Program-made: the position numbers and the translations under genes
Shown here: positions 61,373 to 64,000 of the stretch, piece by piece
Numbering within the stretch: position 1 is the stretch's first letter
Layout: each line of letters starts with the position of its first letter
The notes under the pieces: model-generated
Told to the model about the DNA's origin: nothing
Seen by the model: only the letters and a program-made list of their open reading frames with translations
Databases searched by the model: none
NCBI GenBank assembly: GCA_013122435.1
Contig: WYDT01000023.1
Span: forward strand, 51,193-115,192
Direction of reading: 5' to 3'
Source of the DNA: Chloroflexi bacterium AL-N1
GTDB lineage: Bacteria > Chloroflexota > Chloroflexia > Chloroflexales > Roseiflexaceae
Length of the DNA stretch: 64,000 nucleotides

Positions 61373-63295
61373 TCACCGTCGTTCAGACTCTTCCATCAAG
61401 GCAAGTTGGCGTGCAACTTCCTCAATCGCAGCACGTTGTTTACGATAAAAGTCAGACTCACTCATAGATAAACGCTGTGCGGTGTCGCGAACCAGTTTTC
61501 CCTGTAGAAAGCGCATCTCAAGGATATTGTAGAGGAGCCATTCTTGTGCTGATGGATCAAGCTGACTGTCGGGTCGTAAGTTTTCAATGGCTTGGCGCAG
61601 GACAGATTGTAGTGCGCGTGTCGGGCTCCCACCATTGTCCCCCAGCGAACGTCGCACTGTGCGTAACTCCAGAAGTGGGCTATCAGAAAGCTTTGGTCCA
61701 CCCCAGTACTGGCCTAAAGCCTCTTTCACCAGTTGAGGGAACTCAGGCAAGAGTGCAACCTCCGCCTCCATTGACTCAAGCGAAGCCGGAGTGGCCTGTT
61801 CCAAGCGAGAATTCAACTCCTGCAATGATCGCATCTCCGGCCCCATCCCCCGTAACGTGTCGAAAAGACTCTGTTGCATTTGCACAGTGGTAAGCGCCAG
61901 TTCCATTTGGTGGGCAAGCACACCAATAAGCCGTCGTGTACCAGAGGTGAGACCACCTTCAGGATTGGAAACACCCAACGCCCCAATGATGTCACCCTCA
62001 GGACCACGCAATGGCAATAGACTAAATCCATCATAACGAGAGAAAGCCTGCTCTGGAGGAACGTCTTTGGTACGGTACGTGGTATTCCCTTCCAATTTCG
62101 TCACAATGTCCAGTAGGGCATGCTCACCAACAAATTGTTTTACAACCCGACGAGAACCGACCAGCGCCTTAATCGTATAGCCATGACCTAAATCGGGAGC
62201 AGCCACAAATCCGGTATCAACACGAAGCGCACCACAGACCACAAGTAAGGTATTTTCCAACAGGCTGCGTAAATCGGTGTAGGTGAAGGTATTACGCGGT
62301 AAACCACGTAAATAATCGATCTCAGCGCGATCCTGACGATACACCAAGGCATCGAGATATGGTTTTACCTTGCTTACGAAAATGGGGAACACCACTGACA
62401 TAATCATCACACCAAATGTGGTTAAAACCTCTGCTGGTAACCCTGAATAGCGTGCAAGAATAGACACAATGCGGAGGAAAAGCACAATCGAAATACCAAC
62501 AAAGGGCCCGTATAAGCCCCAGCGGATAAAATCCTGTTTAATCAGACGATCAGGCAGCAACAAACCCTGAAAAGCAATACTATATACCATCACGATAAGC
62601 ATGACTGCTACGCCAGCATTGCCAATCGCAGAGAAAAGGAGCACTAACACCTGAGAAAGATAGTTGAGTGTTCCTGCAATAATAAGAAACGGAAAAACGG
62701 CTAGCCCTGGAGCAAGAAATGTGGCACCAAGATAGGTTAGTCTACGCCGTAAAGTCGATGTTAAAGCGCTGCGCCGAATGTTGACAACCGCAAACAGGCC
62801 ACCCAGACTTGATAGCACAAAATAGATTGCAAAGACCCAAAATAGTGGACCAGCACCAAATTTAGGCAGTATTCCTTCGGCAATTCCATCACGGACAAGC
62901 CAGTTCGTGCTTAATGCCACACCAAGAAAAGCCAAACTCAAAATATAGCCGAGTATAACCAACCAACGTCTTGCTCTACTGGGTAACCCATTATGAGTCA
63001 GCAATGTATCTGTGAGATGAATGTAGCCAGCGGGAATACATACAATCCCAACCCACTGAGCACGTAATAAAAACTGCACAATCGACTCACGTTCAGGGGA
63101 ACTGATTAGAAAAACTTCTCCACCAAAAACAACCATAACACCGGTTAACAACACACACAGTGCACGGGCAATGGGGGTATGCCAATTCTGGAGTGCAATA
63201 TACGCCAGAAGAGAAAATGTAACAATAACAACAATAACAACAAGAAGCCCATTAAGTTCTAAGAGAAGACGAATGGCCAGTGACGCATCTTCCAT
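61373..63295 (-). CDS. Seven-to-nine-TM, GAF-domain membrane regulator with C-terminal helix-turn-helix
   Basis: The ATG at 63295 is used; the frame runs on to 63370 but that part is AT-rich and has no start signal. The 640-residue protein has an N-terminal 7TM histidine-kinase-type region with about nine helices (to ~320), a GAF domain (about 350-490; IGALGVSNPEGG), a linker, and a C-terminal region resembling a sigma-like or HTH domain (LVRDTAQRLSMSESDFYRKQRAAIEE). No histidine-kinase catalytic motifs (H box, N box) are present. It is thus a membrane sensor that may act directly on DNA or on another protein. It stands alone, next to the rRNA operon. Confidence 0.82.
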   Translation of the reverse strand: MEDASLAIRLLLELNGLLVVIVVIVTFSLLAYIALQNWHTPIARALCVLLTGVMVVFGGEVFLISSPERESIVQFLLRAQWVGIVCIPAGYIHLTDTLLTHNGLPSRARRWLVILGYILSLAFLGVALSTNWLVRDGIAEGILPKFGAGPLFWVFAIYFVLSSLGGLFAVVNIRRSALTSTLRRRLTYLGATFLAPGLAVFPFLIIAGTLNYLSQVLVLLFSAIGNAGVAVMLIVMVYSIAFQGLLLPDRLIKQDFIRWGLYGPFVGISIVLFLRIVSILARYSGLPAEVLTTFGVMIMSVVFPIFVSKVKPYLDALVYRQDRAEIDYLRGLPRNTFTYTDLRSLLENTLLVVCGALRVDTGFVAAPDLGHGYTIKALVGSRRVVKQFVGEHALLDIVTKLEGNTTYRTKDVPPEQAFSRYDGFSLLPLRGPEGDIIGALGVSNPEGGLTSGTRRLIGVLAHQMELALTTVQMQQSLFDTLRGMGPEMRSLQELNSRLEQATPASLESMEAEVALLPEFPQLVKEALGQYWGGPKLSDSPLLELRTVRRSLGDNGGSPTRALQSVLRQAIENLRPDSQLDPSAQEWLLYNILEMRFLQGKLVRDTAQRLSMSESDFYRKQRAAIEEVARQLALMEESERR

Positions 63296-63938
63296 AAGCT
63301 TTTCATCTAAATTTGGTTCAATACATACATGATACAGATTTATTAGCGTTATATTATACCATCGGTACAAGGATAACCTTCACTTGGGTCGCAAATAAAG
63401 AGAGGCACATCTACCACATGTATCCACATCTAAGCCTAACGATAACATTACCAGAACCACTTTCATACCTGCTTTTAGCAAAAAAACAGGAAGGCTGGAG
63501 TATTCATACATTTCCAGTTTGACAAGAATTACTATCATGCATATAATACAGCTTATCGCCGCGTAATTCACAAATACATAAGTAAGAGCGTAGCGAACAA
63601 AACAAGATTTCATAATGTTTTTGACAAAACAAAAAAGTTGTGTTATCTTGTCAAGGTTGTTCTAAACGGCGTCTCACAGAGTAACATCTGTAGACCAAAC
63701 AATTCAGCTTCTCCCGGCACCGTCCGTTCCTATAGTTTGTTACCCCTTCCGGGTAACCTCGGTCGGTTCACCATCCTAGTTCTCGGTGACCTGCCCTCTC
63801 TTGACGCTGTCGTGAAAGGCTGTGCGTACCTTCACAACTGAATCGTGATGACACACAATTTGTGCGAACCTATTTTTTTCTTTCGTCCCATTCAGTGGGG
63901 TGCTTCAGCTACTACGGTAGTTGACTAACACCACCGCT
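63296..63938 (+). other. rRNA operon upstream and leader region
   Basis: 643 bp between the divergent regulator gene and 16S rRNA. It contains the rrn promoter at 63621-63649 and then a leader of about 290 nt before the mature 16S end. The ORF in the leader (63638-63841) has no start signal and is not supported. Confidence 0.6.
63621..63649 (+). promoter_or_regulatory. Likely rrn P1 promoter
   Basis: A consensus -35 TTGACA (63621-63626), a 17-bp spacer and a -10-like TATCTT (63644-63649), with an A-run after the -35. It sits about 290 nt before the 16S rRNA end, a usual leader length. Confidence 0.65.
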
Positions 63939-64000
63939 ATTATGAAGAGTTTGATCCTGGCTCAGGACGAACGCTGGCGGCGTGCTTAACACATGCAAGT
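63939..64000 (+). rRNA. rrs: 16S ribosomal RNA, 5' end only
   Basis: The universal 16S start AGAGTTTGATCCTGGCTCAG begins at 63946, followed by GACGAACGCTGGCGGCGTGC and ACACATGCAAGT. By alignment with E. coli numbering, base 1 of the mature RNA is at about 63939. The gene is cut by the window end. Confidence 0.97.

Noticed and set aside
63638..63841. ORF inside the rRNA leader
   Set aside because: It starts at the -10 region of the rrn promoter and has no ribosome-binding site; leaders are not translated.

Overview
The window looks like a chromosomal segment of a filamentous or gliding-type member of the Chloroflexota (class Chloroflexia; something Herpetosiphon-like is my best guess). This is an inference. 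It rests on moderate GC, on many Ser/Thr kinase, PP2C, FHA and zinc-ribbon signalling genes, on DUF4388/roadblock/GTPase modules, on secreted nucleases ending in a YLPLV-type tail, and on the 16S rRNA 5' end at the right edge. No phylogenetic search was possible.

Layout. 1-2198: two tandem HtrA-like proteases and a coupled LuxR-type regulator with a degenerate receiver. 2321-7644: DHA2-family MFS exporter, UBP zinc-finger protein, LysR regulator with a perfect palindromic operator candidate, nitrilase, a cysteine-free redoxin-fold protein, and a DinB pseudogene with two nonsense codons. 7828-10656: Ca2+-type P-ATPase. 10822-18696: a same-strand sensory series (receiver-histidine kinase, multi-PAS HWE/HisKA_2-type kinase, HAMP-STAS membrane protein, Tat-type lipoprotein peptide-binding protein without permeases). 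18808-26513 (minus strand): a phosphorylation cluster of two PP2C phosphatases, a Ser/Thr kinase, a VWA protein and an FHA protein. Four of these five carry N-terminal zinc ribbons. A diverging STAND-like ATPase and a zinc ribbon-FHA-FHA-ABC exporter follow at 28121-32487. Between the two halves lies a decayed second copy of the ATPase gene with a decayed IS630-family element inserted in it.

32534-36239 is a gene-poor, decaying stretch with small orphan genes, a broken pentapeptide-repeat gene, a V8/trypsin-like protease, a small membrane protein and a frameshifted SnoaL-like gene. 36611-39758 holds a secreted endonuclease/phosphatase-fold protein and the MsrP-MsrQ methionine sulfoxide reductase pair. 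39833-42260 (minus) is the most interesting block: a compact operon of roadblock/LC7 protein, protoglobin, DUF4388-winged-helix protein and small GTPase, resembling a Streptomyces conservon with a haem sensor in place of the kinase. A second version at 46662-48348 has the DUF4388 and GTPase parts fused, next to a roadblock gene. Between them lies a sugar ABC importer lacking its ATPase.

48437-58536 contains a GT4 glycosyltransferase, a TetR-regulated three-gene ABC exporter of the fluoroquinolone-exporter type, a large polytopic glycosyltransferase-like protein, and an ExeM/NucH-type secreted nuclease. 59006-63295 contains an SDR oxidoreductase divergent from an AraC regulator, and a 7TM-GAF-HTH membrane regulator. 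The window ends in an rrn promoter, a leader and the first ~62 nt of 16S rRNA.

Common themes are eukaryote-like signalling modules assembled as separate short proteins, and a local cluster of recently decayed genes whose nonsense codons often replace tryptophan.
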